A stretch of DNA of 64,000 bases from Epiperipatus broadwayi (lineage: Eukaryota; Onychophora; Udeonychophora; Euonychophora; Peripatidae): positions 372,001-436,000 of the forward strand of contig JAQFVV010012423.1 in assembly GCA_028023455.1 (NCBI GenBank), in the 5' to 3' direction. The notes beneath the pieces are model-generated. The model worked only from the letters and a program-made list of their open reading frames with translations. It was not told where the DNA came from and ran no database searches. Shown piece after piece: positions 61,342-64,000 of the stretch. The stretch's first letter is position 1; the number at the start of each line of letters is the position of its first letter. A program made the position numbers and the translations under genes.

Positions 61342-63336
61342 TGTAACCGGCCACCCCTTCTATCCATCTTATCCGATGTTTGATGACTTAAACAAAATAA
61401 TACAGATCTCAAGAAATGGACATGTGAGCCAAACTGTAGACTAGATGGAATTTCTATGGCTGTCTAGTCACCATAACTCCTGTAGATAATATTTAAATAC
61501 TACCTACCAAAGAAAATTCTGATACAAATTATTTATACAAATATTATTTACTGGTCGCAATTTTTAAGTGTTGCGTAAATAGGATTTAAGACAAATGAAA
61601 TAAAAGTTTTCCAGTAGCCCTTGTCTCCTGAGGAAGATCTAAATATAAAAAATATCTACGGGAGAATATATTTATGAGCGTCAATTTATCGATGACCTCA
61701 AGCGCCAAACTCACTATTACAGTGAGAATTATATTTCCTGATTAACGAGGTGCCTGACCCAAGCTAGCTCTTTCCCAGGGTGGGGAGGAAAACCTATCGG
61801 ATAAACAGAGATAATAACAAAAAAAAAATATGGGTTTGTATGCAACCTACAATGCACTCATAAACGTATCTGTTTACCTCGGACATATTTGAATCATTTG
61901 CATTTTATTTGGCAGGTGAAGTGATAGGAGAATGTAAATGATAATTAATGAATAACTTTAACACAATGGTAAATATGTATAAAATTTTATTATTAATATT
62001 TAAACAATATATGCAAAAACAATTCATATCTTTCCCATTTAAAATATATAATAAATTCCCCGAACCATAAATGAATCAATAAAATATTTAATTTAGAACA
62101 AACAAATATTAATTTATATATAAGGAAATAAATTTAGTATACAGTTGTACACAATAATTTCATGCTATGAAATATTTTAATAGAGTCATTACGAGGGTAG
62201 CTATAAGCAATTCTGAGTTATATAAAAAAATATAGTTCATGTTACCTTACGAACCCTGGGGTGTGGGATCAGAATGTAATGAAGTACGTAGTGTATCAAG
62301 TTGAGTTCTGTGATCTTGTAGCATTTGAAGTTTGCCTTATGAGAGCACAATATATAGTTTTTTTTCTGTAAAGTCCGATATTTAGATATCCGTAAGTAAT
62401 GGATGAGACATAATTGAAGTCTTCTATAATATAATTTTCAAACCGAATTAATTCATATTTTGGATGTACGATTCTCTTCTATTTCGTCTTATGTTAAGCA
62501 ATATGGAGTATTCATGAGGTTCCTAGGTTCTTCTGTGCACAGGCAGTGTAAAGTCAGTTCGCATCAGCTGCAGGTGGTAAAGCCCTTTATGTGTGATGCT
62601 TACCCCATCATGTTAAACATTTTTTATATATCTTTATGAGTCTCTCTCACTCAGCGGTCACAATCTCACTGCTTAACTGTCTTTTCTTTTTCTCAAATTC
62701 TCATTAATTAATTTTTGTCTAATTGCTTTTCCTTTCTCCATAAAAAGAATTTTATCAGATCTCCAATCTAGTTCTTTTTCTTTGAATATGTTTTCCTTTT
62801 CCAAATTACTTTTTACTTCTTTATTTTACATTTCCATTGTTTTGGTGGTGCCGTCATTCCTGGTATCTTTTCTTATTGGCAAAACATTCTTTGGCTTTTC
62901 TTGGAATTTTTCTTTTTGCAGTAATTAATGATTGTGATACAACACAGAATTGCTTGAAGGCATATACAATATTTCTTTTTCACTACCCTCATTAATTTGA
63001 AAATAATTGAAACTTAAATCAATATTTTTTTAAACAATCCTAAACAATATATAAAATATTTGCGCACAACTGTAATTTTGCCAATTTGTAATATTTTAAA
63101 AATAAAACATTCCAAAATAAACAATGATTACTAATTAATCCCTTCCCCATTTATTTTCAAAAAAAAAAAAAGAATAAAAAAAAAGTTCAAAATTTAATTC
63201 ACTCACGTATACATGTATAATTTTATATATATATTTAACCCTTTAACGACAGCTTGAATATATACCTGTATTGAGGGTAATGTGTACGTGCTTTTCCATT
63301 TTCTTGTAACAGGGTTTGAACCCAGTTACTGTTACA
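61342..63336 (-). repeat. LTR (~2.0 kb) of a further retrotransposon, minus orientation
   Basis: On minus it starts TGTAACAGTAACTGGG right after a G-rich polypurine tract and ends GGTGGCCGGTTACA at 61342, giving matching TGTAAC...GTTACA ends. It abuts TATATAG at the LINE's 3' end. The partner LTR would lie beyond the right edge of the window. The polypurine tract makes this the 3' LTR. No gene is seen within it. Confidence 0.6.
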
Positions 63337-63348
63337 ATGCCCCCCTGT
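63337..63348 (-). promoter_or_regulatory. polypurine tract next to the right-hand LTR
   Basis: On minus, ACAGGGGGGCAT precedes the LTR start TGTAACAG. This is a G-rich primer tract in the expected place. Confidence 0.55.
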
Positions 63349-63410
63349 CGGAAAGACTTCAAAATGGGGTATACTTATTTTGAGGTCTAAAATAATGATA
63401 TCTATAAAAA

Positions 63411-63745
63411 AATTCCCACGATTTCTCTTCTTTTCCTTTTTCCATACATATATCCTTTGTCCATGCATACTTCCACATACGTTAATGGTAAAATATCTCT
63501 CATACATCTTTTGTCCATGCTTACTTCCCCCTACATTAAAATATCTTTCTAAGCTTTTTAAGTTTTCAATTGGCGCCTCACAATTTCTCTTCTTTTTTTT
63601 TTCCATACATATATCCTTTGTTCATGCTTACTTCCACCTACATTAATGGTAAATATCTTTCATACCTCTTTTGTCCATGCTTACTTCCCCATACATTAAA
63701 GTCAACACATCTTTCTAAGCTTTTAAATTTTCAATTGGCACCTCG
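63411..63745 (-). repeat. minisatellite: ~165-bp unit twice, made of ~85-bp half-units
   Basis: CCATACATATATCCTTTGT and TTTGTCCATGCTTACTTCCCC alternate four times, and the larger unit ends in CTTTCTAAGCTTTTTAAG / TTTCAATTGGCGCCTC. It lies just after the stop of the open frame at 63715 and before the polypurine tract. It has partly copied the frame's last codons (PIENLK appears again in 63606-63235). The 123-codon frame across it is probably incidental, as its end runs into the LTR. Confidence 0.75.
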
Positions 63746-64000
63746 CCCATTTGCTCGGCGAACACTCTAATTTTCAGGAACTGGTTTACCTGCGACTGTG
63801 ATATCGAGCATGTCACTGTAGCCTTCTTATCTTCTACTATACTATTTTTCTCTACTTGGTCTTTCTTTTTTCTTACTCCCTCTTTCGTTTCTGTCTCGGC
63901 TTTCATTTGCCCTTCTTCTAGGTCGTTCTCTCTTCGGATTGGGGTTTCTGCCTCTTTGCCTTCCCCTAACTGCTCATAAAGTTTCTTTTCTATTACTAGC
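63715..64000 (-). CDS. 3' end of an open Lys/Glu-rich frame, running off the window edge
   Basis: On minus the frame is open from the window edge (phase starting at base 63999) to TAG at 63715, at least 94 codons with no stop. Visible parts are EKKLYEQLGEGKEAE, MKAETETKEGVRKKKDQVEK and VTCSISQSQVNQFLKIRVFA, ending MGEVPIENLKA. It is charged and probably partly coiled. By position it is the last frame before the polypurine tract of the right-hand retrotransposon, so it is either the C-terminus of its polyprotein or an accessory frame. I do not recognise the family. Its intactness contrasts with the broken elements elsewhere, which may mean a younger insertion. Confidence 0.45.
   Translation of the reverse strand, partial: LVIEKKLYEQLGEGKEAETPIRRENDLEEGQMKAETETKEGVRKKKDQVEKNSIVEDKKATVTCSISQSQVNQFLKIRVFAEQMGEVPIENLKA

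Noticed and set aside
63235-63606. 123-codon minus frame as a gene
   Set aside because: It is produced by the minisatellite units and reads on into the LTR. Only its PIENLK part is derived from the true upstream frame.

Overview
This window looks like intergenic DNA from an AT-rich animal genome. It is made almost entirely of decayed and nested mobile elements. No intact host gene can be supported. Evidence for an animal nuclear genome: Ty3/gypsy-type LTR retrotransposons with very long LTRs, a LINE with an apurinic-type endonuclease, tRNA-derived SINE-like heads, long tetranucleotide arrays (GATA, CATA, AAAT), foldback repeats, and no bacterial-style gene packing. An invertebrate is plausible. 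I cannot name the species.

Layout: (a) 1-2064 holds half of a tRNA-Gly-like sequence at the window edge, a ~510-bp repeat carrying a degenerate hammerhead-ribozyme-like core, and a 756-bp foldback element. (b) 2065-19165 is one Ty3/gypsy retrotransposon on + (element 1). Its 3' LTR is 16068-19165. Its 5' LTR (2065-9554) is split by a 4.65-kb insertion that the 3' LTR lacks. The interior holds broken gag, protease, reverse transcriptase, RNase H and integrase. (c) 19349-21482 and 34011-36131 are two related ~2.1-kb sequences in opposite orientation. They are best read as solo LTRs with TATA and CCAAT boxes. The 12.5 kb between them has no convincing gene, but holds a nested foldback element, tRNA-like heads and one possible exon. 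(d) 36132-41932 is AT-rich sequence with nothing recognisable. (e) 41933-51237 is a second LTR retrotransposon on - (element 2). It has ~2.4-2.6-kb LTRs, a coiled-coil gag-like frame and integrase C-terminal remnants, but no visible protease, reverse transcriptase or RNase H. (f) 54140-55940 is a third Ty3/gypsy pol remnant on -. (g) 56319-56900 is a tandem copy of the hammerhead-like repeat with a 441-bp spacing between predicted cleavage points. (h) 57440-61341 is a degraded LINE on +. (i) 61342-63336 is the LTR of another retrotransposon on -, whose body (polypurine tract, minisatellite, open lysine/glutamate-rich frame) runs off the right edge.

The elements interact through nesting rather than function. 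An LTR element sits at the end of the LINE, a 4.65-kb sequence interrupts element 1's LTR, and several LTR ends lie directly against (TA)n tracts with TGTAA...TTACA-type termini. The most interesting leads are the hammerhead-like tandem repeat, the coiled-coil gag frames with 11-residue repeats, and the LTR/(TA)n association. All alignments were made by eye, so boundaries are approximate unless a terminal motif is stated.
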